From contig NW_024041150.1 of the NCBI RefSeq assembly GCF_014851395.1, forward strand, positions 35,599,585 to 35,663,584: a stretch of DNA of 64,000 nucleotides. The letters run 5' to 3'. Both the position numbers and the translations under genes were made by a program. Below the pieces are notes generated by a model. That model ran no database searches. It was given only the letters and a program-made list of their open reading frames with translations, and was not told where the DNA came from. Of this stretch, positions 35,998 through 47,747 are shown piece after piece. Numbering within the stretch: the first letter of the stretch is position 1; each line of letters begins with the position of its first letter. The stretch is from Micropterus salmoides (Eukaryota > Chordata > Actinopteri > Centrarchiformes > Centrarchidae).

Positions 35998-38080
35998 CCC
36001 TCCCTGTGGCCAAAAATAGACTCAGTCTTGGTTTTTGTCAGCCTCTCTCTCTTCTTCTTCTTGAAACCTCTTTAACAGGAAGCAAGATACTGTCACCACA
36101 ACACACACACACTCACACAAACGTGCTGCTTTTGCAATACTGCTGTCCTGAGAAATCAGATAAATTTCATGATGCAGCTTGCAAAGTCAAAGTTGTTACG
36201 ACCTGTGTGGTTGTTGTTGTGTCTTTTTGTGTTTGTGTGTGTCCAGGAGCCGTCACACGTCCTGACTTGGAAGTACCGCATGACGAGTAAGAGTCTGAGT
36301 CAGCAGCATGAAAAAAAACACATCTGTTAATGACACTTGATGTAAGGCCTGCAGAGTGAGTGTGTGTGTGAGAGAGAGAGTCAAAGACAGAGATGGAAAG
36401 AGATGATGTGTTCGGTGTTTTTCACACCAGCTCTAACCACTACACTTCCACTAGTACATTTCCTGTACTTACAGTAATTAGAATTACTATGATTATTTTT
36501 ACTGCCTACCTGCTGTGTTGTCCTGTTTACAGCTGCAGAGATTCAGGTCTTGATTGTGGTACGTCTTGATTGATTATGTGAAGGTTATAACTTGGGCTTC
36601 AACCGGAGTGCTTGACAGACCTTCCAACAGAATCCAAAACCTCTTCCCCCACACCTTTTGGACTTTGAACGTCCACTTCACGCAGCGACTGGTCAGGTGT
36701 TCCCTGGCTCAGCTTTTTGTGCAACTGCAGGCTTACAATATTAAAGTGTGGCCCTTTAGAACAGCTATAAACCCTTTTGCCTTTAGAAGGACCAGTTCAT
36801 TTCAAGCAAACCTCACCCTTTAAGCTCATCTCTGTTGCATGGTAAGAGGCGGCTGATGACACTAAATGTCACTGAGGTGTTTGTCCACAGCCCAGTTAGC
36901 AGTGACGAGGAAAATTTAAGAACAACACATTCCATAGTATGATCATTCATTGTTCGATTACCTTGATACTGAGACCAGATGAACAGCATTACAAGCAATT
37001 TAAAATGCACTTTTTAAATGAAAACGTGAATGAAAACTCATTTGTGAGATTATTGTGCAGTTTCTTCTATTCATTGGTTTCCCTTTGCTTTCTCCATCTT
37101 ATACCGTGATGGTTGTGTATTTTCAGACCTGTGCCGGTGCAACTCGGTGCTTCCCTCTTGGGGATACAGTGTTAAAGTCAGACAGAGTTGTAGAAAAGCG
37201 TTTGATGTGTCTTCTTTCAGTGAGAAGACACCTTTTTGTAAGTCATGAACCTGTGCTTGCGTGCGTTTCATTTCCTGCACAGTGTGTAGTGTAGACAGGC
37301 TCCCCATTGTGTTCCCTGTTGGGTTATTGTGGAAGTGGCAGTAACAGAGACTTAATCATGTTTAAATATATATGTGTGTGTATTTATAGACGGAGGCTGT
37401 AAATTTACATCAAGTATTGGTTATTTACACAGAATACAGTTAGAATAAGTATAACAAAAATATATTACAAATCATGACACTAATTCGATATCTGAGTGGG
37501 TCTGTTTTTAAACCGTTGTCAGTCCTTATTAACTCTTATGACATATGACTTTAAAATGCTGCTTCAGTGTTTAAAAGACCTCAGCTATATGATTTGGAAG
37601 CTGTTGCCAAATGAGGTCTTTTAGTAGCTGTGTGGCGTGCTACATCATGCAAATAATATACTATCAATGCATAACAAAATAGACTATCTAACCTGCACCG
37701 TGACCATGCACTGAAACAAAACCTTTGCACCACCCAGGCTTTTAATCACTTGTTGTACGCTAAGGAAATTATGGAGATGTATTGTATGTAGAGAGTCCTT
37801 ATAGCTTTTAAGGGTAAAGGGTCAAGGAGTTGAGGAACAGAAAACACAGAGGTGGGAACAAAACACAGCTTAAAAAGCAATGTATTTCAGGGGATTTAAT
37901 GGGTCGGATGTTATTGAAATTGTAGGCAAGTACAATAAGGTCACTGAGATGTTAGTAAATCTTACTGGAAACAGAGTCTGAGTAACATCAAGAGAGAGAG
38001 AAGCAAAGCATTCTGGCAGTAGGGTGACTGTACTGGAAGGATGTGGCTTCCCTTCTAAAAACAACATTTTATTTTTACAC
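35995..38080. other. Non-coding intronic DNA with one stem-loop
   Basis: No coding exon is supported. A 12-bp perfect inverted repeat (TAAAAGACCTCA at 37572-37583 and TGAGGTCTTTTA at 37612-37623) encloses a 28-base loop. Confidence 0.5.
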
Positions 38081-38102
38081 TGTGTGTGTGTGTGTGTGTG
38101 TG
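38081..38102. repeat. (TG)n microsatellite
   Basis: About 11 uninterrupted TG units. Confidence 0.95.
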
Positions 38103-41100
38103 AGGGTATTTTCATAATGAAAGCGAGAGATGTACTTAGACAAACACATTGAATTCAACATGGGTAGATAGATATAGATAGACAGATACCATAAATAGAT
38201 ATCAGGGCAGACAAGACCTCAAATACTAATAAGTTTCCTCCCCTGCTGTGTTGGTGTGATAGAATTTCTGGTGTGAATCTATTGAAGAAAAAGCAGGTGA
38301 ATACCCTTCTCTCTTTTATCCCCTTTCTTCTTTCACTACTCTTTTTATTCTTCCATCACTCTCTGTCCTCTCTTTATTCTGTTTTCTACACAGTTTTTTT
38401 TACCTTACTGAATGACTCAAAGGTCATGCAAAGGCACACTAATTTCATTTGAAACTTTTTGTTTTACAAAACAATATCTACTCACACCCCCTTTTCCAGA
38501 GCTTTCAGCTATATCGCACGGTCTTGATTATTGGATGGAGTTCACTGTCGCCACTGAAGACTTTATTCTTGACCTGGGAAACCGTAGTTTTGGCAGTAGC
38601 TTTCAAGAGTACAGTTAAAAGCTATATGGTTAAAAGCAATGAGGAAGGCTAGTTAGGAGCCGCTAAGTTTGGGTTGTTTAATCAAACTACTATTTCCAAG
38701 ATTAATAATGAATTTTGTTGCTTGATTGTGAAGCTAACATGAATGAGAAGTCTTAAAAGTGCTGTGGATAACACCTACTGAACTCACACAACAGCCAAGC
38801 AGACTTCATACTGATGTTTTCAAACATCAGGAATGGACATGCAAAGCTTAAACGTTAGAGAAAAATGTAGGAGTTGCATCAAAGGCCAAATGCTGGTGCA
38901 ACACAACAATGCATGTGGCAACACAAGGAGAATAAAAAAAAAAAGTTGCATGACAAAATAAGTGTTCTTCATCCTTCAGTTCGTTTGCTTACACAACACT
39001 AGCACAAGTTGCATCGTTGTGTTTCCAGTGCAGCTGCTTAATGCAAATAACTTTCAAACAACCACATTCACCCACCAGCTTTTTACTCATGCCTATATCA
39101 GGCATAGACTGATAAGATGCTATTTTTACTCATGCTAAATTGGTCATTGCGTTCATACAGAGTAAGACCAGCTAACTCTGTTTCAATGTCTCCGTATGTC
39201 AGAGTGAGAGTAATTTGGTGACACACAAAAAAGATACAATGAGAAGTTTGTTAAATTGAATTGTACTTCTCAAGTTTCTTCATCTTCATCCTGCAAACAT
39301 TGGCCAAAATATTGCCCATCATTCCTCTTCTGTTCCCGTTCTCTGACTCCAGCTCTTCGTGTTGGAGAGCTGTGGTTCACAACTCAGACGATGCTGAATA
39401 AAAAGTGCTGTATGTGTCTGTGTGCTGAGACCTTGTGTTTGTCATAAAGCTGACAATCCTGAGGGTGAAGGAGGTGAGATCTTTGCATCAGAGGTGGAGA
39501 GTCGACCTGCCTCTGGTGGGTGGGTGTGTTTATGTGTGTGTTTGATTTGTGCTAAAGCAGAGAGTGATTCACCATCAAAAGACAAATTATGATTTTTCTG
39601 TCCCATGACCACTGGGTCAGTGGTAGATTCATCTCAAGATATCCAGCATTGCTTTCTCTTCAAAGTGGAAATTATTTAGAATAAACTAATTTGAGATTTT
39701 GATGTTGTGTTGCTGAAGAGCTTAGCAAATCCGCAAATGCTAGACTAAAGCGGATATTAATTGATTGGCAGAGAATTGTATCTTTTATATTTTTAAGCAG
39801 AAATGTCAAACTGTCGCTGATTTTATGTGTAACGTGGGTTACAGACTAGTTGTTGTAGTTGTATTTTATCCGTAAAAAGATATTTTTTATCACCCCTAAC
39901 CTTAGGTTTGCGGCTGAGAGGAGTTAATGGTAATAAAAAGGTCACAGACAGGTGAGAGGCATCAGTTAGGCAGTTTAGCCGATTCCTTATCCTAAGACTG
40001 TAATATAATTAAGCTTTCAAATGCTTTGTTCCATTAAGCAATTACCAAGTGGACGTCTGCACATTGCTTGTTTTGTCCGACCAGTTGTCTATAACCCAAA
40101 GATATTCAATTTATAGTGATACATAACATAGAAAGTATGTTTTCATTGGTGTATGTTCACTTTAAAATAAGGATCATTATGTTTTTGTTACCTTTGCTAG
40201 CTGAGAGTTAACATTAGCCGGACTAGTTTGCTGTGGAATAGAGAAGAAACATTGTTGATTGCACTTGGAGAAGTCGTCTGGGACTCAAACAGACGGTGGT
40301 TCTGAGTTCGAAGGAGTAGCCTAGATCCTGTAGTAGATTTTAGTATGTCCATGATCTATTTTGTTAAATGCTAGCTAGCTTCATCTAAAGTGAAACACGC
40401 ATCAACAGTGACAATGATTGTTTTTTGTATAGTCAGGCAGCAGCATCTAGTTTTAAATGTGCAAAGAGTTTAATTAATTAATTATTATAAATGTTTATCA
40501 AATTTAATGTTTATGATAATATAATCCATTTTAAGAATTTCATTATAAAACGTAAAAAGCTCATTTGGATGGGCATTGCCCCCTCAATCCCCCCCATGTG
40601 GCCGGCACCGTACTGAACACAGCCACTCTCAGCTTCTGTAGACTCCGTTTGGCTTCCTGACTTCCTACTGGCGCTCATCCACAACACCTTCATTTAATTT
40701 GAGCAAATCTGGCCAATCTACAGAATCTCAATTAGTGAAGATGAGACACTCTTCTTGTGTTGATGCAGCCCCACTTGCTGACTTGAGCTGATGAGGCTGC
40801 CAGATTTAAAACACTGCATATTGTGCTGCATGTAGTCTAAATTGCTGATGACTTCTTTTTTGTATTTTTTTTATTTAAGTGTCCTTTTAACCTCAGCGGT
40901 ATACTTTGTTTCTCCTTTCCACTGGGCACTTGGCTTATTTGGCCTGCAGAGGCTTTCCAGGCTTGGAACGCAGCGTGACTCGGGCCAAGGACACAACTGG
41001 CGCAAAAAGATGAGGAAGACGATTTATAATCATATTAGGATGGAGCGCTTACCCAGCCCGAAGTCACACGAACGCCAATTTCTCTCCATTTCTATCTCTA

Positions 41101-41700
41101 TCTCACTCCCTGCCCCTGCCTTTTGTCTCTTGCTGCCTCTGCGTCTGCCACTCTGTCTTTTCTTAGTCATCAAGCTTAAAGCTGAGCCAGACAGTGAATC
41201 ACATTTAGAGTTCGAGGTATTGGCAAGTTATCAGAACGACAACAAAATATCCCCCCGTTTCCTTTTTCTTCAGCTTCTCAATCTGGGTAATGAAACCACA
41301 CATGAACTCTCACAAAATACACACAATATCCCCCTAATACACACAAACATACCCTCAAGTGCGCACACACACAAACACAGAGACACAAAGGCTTTTACCA
41401 GGAAAGAAACTGATGTTTTCGAAATAAAAAACCACATCCTTTGAAACACAGAGCAGGGGCCGAGGGAGCTCGGTGTTTTCTAAACAAAGAGCTGATTGAA
41501 TATCACTGTAAACAATGAGGGAAGGAGGAGTAGATGGAGAGAGAGTGTGTTTGAAACGGGAGGTGTGCGTTTGTTTGTGTAATGGAGGCGAAGTAGGGCC
41601 GGCTTCTTTGTATTTAAAATAGGTGTGTGTAAGGCATTGAGTGAGAGGGAGAGGATTATCTGCAGGTATTTAATTTTCAACTCCAAAAGAAGGAAGTATC
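38103..41700. other. Non-coding intronic DNA, part repeat-derived
   Basis: About 38480-38770 is probably a dispersed repeat; its end AACATGAATGAGAAGTC is shared with 7841. The block at 40940-41075 is complex and not repetitive and may be constrained. A 200-codon frame at 40842-41444 runs through it but shows no domain and ends in low-complexity sequence. Confidence 0.45.
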
Positions 41701-41740
41701 CTACTCTGTGTGTGTGTGTGTGTGTTTGCAGCTCGAGGTT

Positions 41741-42382
41741 CCAACCAACACATTCTCACTCCAGACTCGTCACATATGGACGCTTGGTCAAGACCCCTTG
41801 GCGTCACTTTTTAACGCCCTGGGTACCCCTTATCGTCGACTTTTAGGGCTCTGCGGTTAAGTTGGCAACAACAAATATGTAACGTCCAGTTAGACTTTGA
41901 AAATAAAACATTTTGTGAAACATCATTTTAAAACGGCATGTAGTTAAAGTTGTGAAATGTTGCTATTTGGTTAGGTTTAGGCACCAAAAGTACTTGGTTA
42001 AGGTTAGGAAAAGATCATGGTTTGGGTTATATGGGTAACTAGGTATGTCAGTTAACACGTAAGTTAACGTTACTTGCGTAACTTACGTGATTTACGTATT
42101 CTACGTAACTACTTATGTAAATATTTAATGTTGACTTGTTTCACATGTCGAATGAACCCCAGTCTCCTGGTTGAAAGTCCGGGTTCTGGCCCTCCACCCC
42201 CCCCAACCACCTCCTTACTCAGTATTTTCTGTAAAAAAACTTCATATACCTACCTTTACTGTCCAAAAGTGACGCTGCAGGGCTTCCCCTACGCTGGGGA
42301 ACCCCAGTGTGTTACAAACTGACACTGACGGGTCTTGACCATGTGTCCATATGTGACGAGTTGAGAGTGAGAACAGGTTGTT
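41741..42382. mobile_element. Inverted-repeat DNA element, intact ends
   Basis: The left end AACCAACACATTCTCACTCC and right end GAGAGTGAGAACAGGTTGTT are inverted, and pairing continues inward for about 55 bp (CTCGTCACATATGGAC and GTCCATATGTGACGAG). Further in, GGCGTCACTTTT pairs with AAAAGTGACGCT. The 642-bp element encodes nothing. A second copy, split by an insertion, is at 8500-9801. A GT microsatellite (41708-41724) lies just outside the left end. Confidence 0.85.
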
Positions 42383-43550
42383 CTGGTCTGTGTGTGACTT
42401 CCTAAATGTGTGTTCACCATGCAAATTTGTGTGTGCAGCATGTGTATGTAAATAAGTGTGCAAACATGTAAATGTCAACATGATTTATCCCAGTGTATAA
42501 ATAACAGCACAACAACCAGTAGTGGAAAGTTTTTACACGTTTATCATCACAGAGTATGTAGAGAATAATCACCGTAAGCAAACAAGGACACGGTAAACAG
42601 TATTTGTAGTTTATTGTCAAGCCAGTGGTATTGTTGCAGTTAAAATAGAAAGACACATTCTCATCAACATTTGTGCATCCTTTCACAAAAAGAATCCAAA
42701 ACATTTGTCTTTATTGAAGATTTTCTGATTGTGAACACCAGGTCTGCCACCAATACTTATTTTTATTGTCAGTTAAATCAGTTTTTAAAAGTAGTTTACT
42801 CTTTAAAAAGCCAGAAAAGAGAGAGAGATAATTAATGTTGTTTATCAGTGTTGAGGAATGGTTAATTCTAAAGGATTGTGAGTTAACAGTTTAAGTCATA
42901 GAGGCTGCATTATGTAGGTCATTACTGCCTTTATGTGTAGCTCTGGTTGTGTGTTTGTCTGCTGTTGTTGGTCCTCTCGCCGAGCCCTCTTTGCTGCAGA
43001 GCGTCCGGACTGGACTGACGGATAAAATCCTAAAGACTTTACAAAGCAGCTAATAATTTATTTCAGAATCTAGAATCAGCAAATAATTTTTGCTCAAGAA
43101 ATGACCTAAACTGGTAATTTCTTAACACAATGTTGATTAATAATGACTAATCCTTTTAGCACTACATTTCACTAGCTACTGTCCCCAGAAACACTAACTT
43201 TTTAAGTTATGTTTCCTCTTAAAAGTGCCCACTTCCTGCTTTGTGCTATAAAGAAGTGGGTACAAATAAAAAAAAAAAATAAAAACATGTCAATGTATTA
43301 TTAATATAATAGTGAAATGTGATTATGTAATTTAAATACCTCAAAGTAGAAATGTCGCTGCTGATATACAATACAACACATACTTTCAAGTTGGGTTGTG
43401 TTCTTTTTTTCTTTTTACGTTTGTTGTTCTTGTTCCTGTCAGGAGACTGAAAAGCAGGAAACGTAAAACCATCAACCTTTTTTTAAAAATGGAACGAGGC
43501 AACGTCCTTTTGTAATGTCAGTCACCAAGGAACTAGTGTTGTCATGACTT
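42383..43550. other. Non-coding intronic DNA, no gene seen
   Basis: AT-rich sequence without recognised repeats or exons. Confidence 0.5.
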
Positions 43551-43745
43551 AAAGGGCCACGCCACCGATTTTTCACGTCTGTACCAGCTCACTCGTCAGG
43601 ATGTGGGCGTTTACCGGGCAGGGAGGGGCTAACGAAAAGCATTGCATTATGGGAAGTGTAGGATGCGGACCAATGCTCGGGGCTGGAAACTCAGGGTATA
43701 TTGGCCTCTGAGGATTCAGTTTTTAAAATCTGTTTCTTGCTAGTC
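43551..43745. repeat. Dispersed repeat fragment (TTAAAGGGCCACGCCACC type)
   Basis: TTAAAGGGCCACGCCACCGA starts a block that resembles a common fish repeat containing GGGGCTAACGAAAAGCATTG and CATTATGGGAAGTG. The right limit is approximate. Confidence 0.4.
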
Positions 43746-44515
43746 CCCCAACTTTATAGAAGTGTAACGCTGAATTGCTCTTAAATTTTTTAACGTCTTG
43801 ATGGCCAAGCAGCTTGCGTAGGCGATTTTGAAATGCTTCATGAGCTCTATTTGAAGGCAGCAATGGATCAGACTAAACGAATTAAACTAGGCCAGAAGGG
43901 GCCTCCAGCCTTCTCACTGATGATCTCATTAGATTACAGTAATTAAAGCTGCATCTAAAACTGACTTTGGTTATGTTTAACTGATAGATACAGTAGATTA
44001 ATTTACTTGTAAAAATAATTGTTTTCAAGAAGTTGTGTCAAAACACATCTATTGGTGTCATTTTGTCTTGCAGATGTGCAACTATGCAGATCATATGTGT
44101 ATAATTCGACATTTGTGTATTTCAGTAACGCATCAAGTGTTAAGTTTGTGCAAGGTGTGTGTGTGTGTGCAGCACATCTGCAGATGCACGTGATAAGATC
44201 TTGATTAAATTCCCCAAGTTTGTGTGCAGCAGTGTGTTGCTGTTGCTCGAGTGCAGGATTCCCTTCAGTCTGGCGAATAGACGGAGGAATCAGAGACTCA
44301 CAGATGGAGCGTCGAGAGTCTTCTGCTTCCGTGAAAAGCCACACACACATGCAGAAGTTTGTCATGCTTTCTGCACCACCGCTAACCACTCAACAAACTC
44401 CTTTGTAGAAAGTCTATTTTTGTCGCCCTGTGTCTATGTTTGAGAAACCAAGCTTATTGTAGAAACAGGCTGTTACTGTATATGGTAAATCCCCAACCGT
44501 CTTCTCTCTTTGTTT
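43746..44515. other. Non-coding intronic DNA, no gene seen
   Basis: A 128-codon - strand frame at 44003-44389 has no recognisable domain or splice context. Confidence 0.5.
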
Positions 44516-44762
44516 ATGCACCCAGTTCCTTTTCTTTCTGCTTCTCTTTTATCATTTTTTTTTGTTCCTGTTTTTGTCTTTTTTTTTTTGTCTCTTTCTG
44601 TCTTTTTTTTTTTCTCTCACATCAAATTCTTTAAGTCTTTTCGCTCTCTTTCTTGTTTGCTTCTCTTATGGTTTCTTCCTTTCCTTAATTTTTGTTCTTT
44701 CGTTTTTGTTCTTTTACTTTCTTCCCCTTTCTCTTTCTCTCTCTCTTTCTCTCTCTATCGGT
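44516..44762. repeat. Pyrimidine-rich low-complexity tract
   Basis: About 245 bases that are overwhelmingly T and C on the + strand. They produce spurious long Phe/Leu/Ser frames. Confidence 0.85.
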
Positions 44763-45224
44763 CACTGCAGAGTGTAAGTGTACAGGCATGCTGTGTGGCA
44801 ATCTGTTGCCTGTCAGATTCGCACGCACGCCCAAACGCACCCACACACACACACACAGTCACTCAATTTTACATGATTTGGCAGGGATACATACTTTAAG
44901 TAATGCATTGGACACACTCAGACAACCTTTTATTTAAGATCCAGATTATCATGCAATCAGTCAATAGCGACTTATTATTTTAGATACTTACATAAACTTA
45001 CATAAGAAACATTGAGGTCACAATTTAAAAATATATATATTTTGCAAGTAAATATTGTATTAATGTTCAAACATTTTTTTTGTTAATAAATAAATAGCTT
45101 GAATTATATGGCTTAACCTTGAACTTCATGAACCTTGACCTCACATTGACAAGACCTGGACACTTCTGTTGATAGGAATTGTATAAAGACCTTACATGAT
45201 GAACTGTTTTTATCACCTTAGAAT
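44763..45224. other. Intronic spacer with CA run
   Basis: An ACAC run lies at about 44841-44856. Otherwise AT-rich DNA without a gene. Confidence 0.5.
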
Positions 45225-45865
45225 GAGCCATTTCTATCTACATACACTACGGGTCCTCTTACATAGAAGTCATGTTGCACCACCATGTTTCTACAGTAGC
45301 CCAAATGGACAAATGGCGCTACAGAGCATGTTTTGTTGCTATGGTGAATACGTACAACAAACAAGTAGTAGTAGTCGTCATCTTGTTTGGTACAAGTAAG
45401 AAGAGAAGTGAAAATTGGACAAATAGAAGACCACACACATTATTTAGTACAGGAGCTGGCAGAGTGTGTCGGCCACTGTAGCTTCACCCCCCCGCGCTTG
45501 GAAAGGCAGGGGTGAGCGGCGACTGATGGTGCATTCATGTGGTGTCGCAATAATCAGATTATATTCCTCCATAAATAAGATTAAGTGTACTTAGGACATG
45601 ATGTATACAGAACAGTATACAAATAAAGGACCATATGTTGATAGTTTCACACCATTTTTGTTGTTGGATTTAGATATTAAATTAATATAATGTACAACCT
45701 CATGGAGAAAAAGTACAAAGTTTTCTACTGTTGAATTTACAGTTACCATTTGAATTAATACATTTATTATAAAGTACTTGTGCAAGTTAATGCACAGTGA
45801 GACATTTGTTGCAATTTGGAACCCTCACCACAATCTAAAACTTACACACTGAACCAACACTGAAC
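45225..45865. repeat. Dispersed fish repeat, diverged
   Basis: CCATGTTTCTACAGTAGCCC, ACTGTAGCTTCACCCCC and the right end with CAATTTGGAACCCTCACC and ACACTGAACC are familiar elements of a common fish repeat. Limits are approximate. Confidence 0.5.
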
Positions 45866-46228
45866 CTTTAAAGCTGGGCTAGGCAACATTGGTGATATTA
45901 ACAAGAGAATAGATTTTGAAAGTATCCAGCCGAAAAACAATCCCACCTCCTCTCTTCAGGCTTCCCTCCAAAGCCAGTCCCCCAAAACACATTTGCGTTT
46001 TGCAGTAAGTACACATACAGAATGCTCAGGTATTGAGGCATGTATAGGCCAGTTAATCATTTAATTCAGTGGTTATTAGAGTCCCGCGACAGCCACAGAT
46101 ACCACATTGTTTCGTTTTTGTGTCAAGGCATTTGATTTGTTGATTGCTGTTGTGATGTAGTGAAGAATTGCAACAAATATAAAATAAATTATTATTGGAA
46201 AAAGAAATGGCCGACCACAGCTTTAAGG
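45866..46228. mobile_element. Short inverted-repeat element, about 363 bp
   Basis: The left end CCTTTAAAGCTGGGCTAGGC and right end GGCCGACCACAGCTTTAAGG are imperfect inverted copies. The interior is AT-rich and non-coding. Confidence 0.65.
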
Positions 46229-47285
46229 AATAAGATACCCTCCAGACATGTTTTCAGATGTATAAATTAGTCTGCTATGAATAATAATTTGTTTCTGATA
46301 GAGGTTTTCCCAAAAAAGTTCAAGTACCTTGTTAAAATTTCTTACTCCAGAATCTATGAATTTACCAAAAAATTACATTTAAAAGTTTAATCACTGGACA
46401 CAGGAGAAGTTTACACGGCAAGTTTACACGGCACATTTGTGTAAGTAGCATAGTGGACCAAGATTGGCTCCAAACTAATTGTGATGTCACGAAATCCTGC
46501 TCATACATACACGTGTTAAAACGAGATTTAAGGTGAGGCCAGAGGCCACTCCTCCTTCAGCAGATGAATTTGAAAACGGCCTCCTTAGTGTCAGGCTCTG
46601 CACAATTCAACCACCCAAATGCAGTATCAATACTGCATTTGAGTGAAGGGGGGTCTTTAAATGCATCGTCATGCAATGAAAATAAATTTGGTAGAACACA
46701 GATCAGTTATGATCCCCTGCTAATAGTAACATCACTTCCTCCCGTGGTTACACGACATGTTTCCAATTTACATGTGACCTTGAAAAGCTGACGCCAAAAC
46801 TGTCCTAATAGGTGCCCTCCCACAAAATGCAAACTGAAGAATAAACAGCCTGCATATGAACGCACACTGTAATCCTTAGCTTTCTACACCTCCACTATCA
46901 GAGGTGAACACATGCTGTACCTGATCCACCAAGTATTTCAGCCCTGGAGACTTTCAAAGAGTCTCAAAACGGAAGCGAAGAGATAGAAGAGGTAAAGGAT
47001 GGAAACAAAAGGACGTCCGAAATGAAATATTCATGTCAACAAAGGTGTACTCTGCACCACTTGATGAATTTGAAAGCACCACGCACACATACGCGGTCAT
47101 AATACAGAAACACTTGAATTAGAAGAGGCCTTTTTCTCTCAGTCGAGTGTCCAAAAGATGACCACAAACACTGCTGTTGATTTCATCCTTTATAAAAATA
47201 CTCCAAACCAGAGGAATTTCTGTTGCAGCCACAAGAATTTGTGCAGTGCAGACGTGCACATATACCAATATATAACAGAAACAGA
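46229..47285. other. Non-coding intronic DNA
   Basis: No gene or recognised repeat. TTTACACGGCA occurs twice in tandem near 46412-46435. Confidence 0.5.
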
Positions 47286-47302
47286 CACACACACACACAC
47301 AC
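47286..47302. repeat. (CA)n microsatellite
   Basis: About 8 CA units. Confidence 0.9.
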
Positions 47303-47708
47303 AGACGTGTCTTCATTTTTAGAGTCTCCTCTGGGATATGGAGTCTAAATTTAGAAGGTCATTTTGTTAAACAAATACAGCGTGTTGGAAGATTGTCAAA
47401 ACACGCTGGCCATGTGTTTCCGTCAGTGTGTGTGTGTTTACGTGTGTAGATTTATCTTCTTCTGGAGACGACAGTACATGTGTGCGTGCAGTGTAGTTAT
47501 TTTAACTTTTACATAAATAACCATTAAAAACCTGACAGAATGGAGAGAAGGAAAGGAGTGAGAGGGAGCGGAGTAGTGAAAATGAAAAAGAAAAGAGCGT
47601 ACTCTGTGAGAGAGATGGAGAGGTGTAGGAGGAGAGGAGTTCAGTTTCATTAGCATGAGAGACGGGAGAGAAACCCTCTTAATACCACCCAGAGGGCACG
47701 CACACACG

Positions 47709-47710
47709 TG

Positions 47711-47745
<35 letters not shown>
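47709..47745. repeat. CG/CA alternating tract and (CA)n microsatellite
   Basis: GTGCGCGCGCACACA leads into about 14 CA units. It is a Z-DNA-prone sequence. Confidence 0.9.

Positions 47746-47747
<2 letters not shown>

Noticed and set aside
36247..36286. 40-bp block between a CAG acceptor and GTAAGA donor, reading EPSHVLTWKYRMT
   Set aside because: Both splice sites look good, but 40 bp would leave phase 1, which does not fit the phase-0 kinase junctions. No domain is recognised. Left out as a probable decoy.
40842..41444. 200-codon + strand reading frame, the longest in the window
   Set aside because: No domain, no splice context, a hydrophobic start from T-rich DNA and a His/Thr-rich end from a CA repeat.
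44003..44389. 128-codon - strand reading frame
   Set aside because: No recognisable domain, acceptor or donor; the + strand is open too, as expected of unconstrained DNA.
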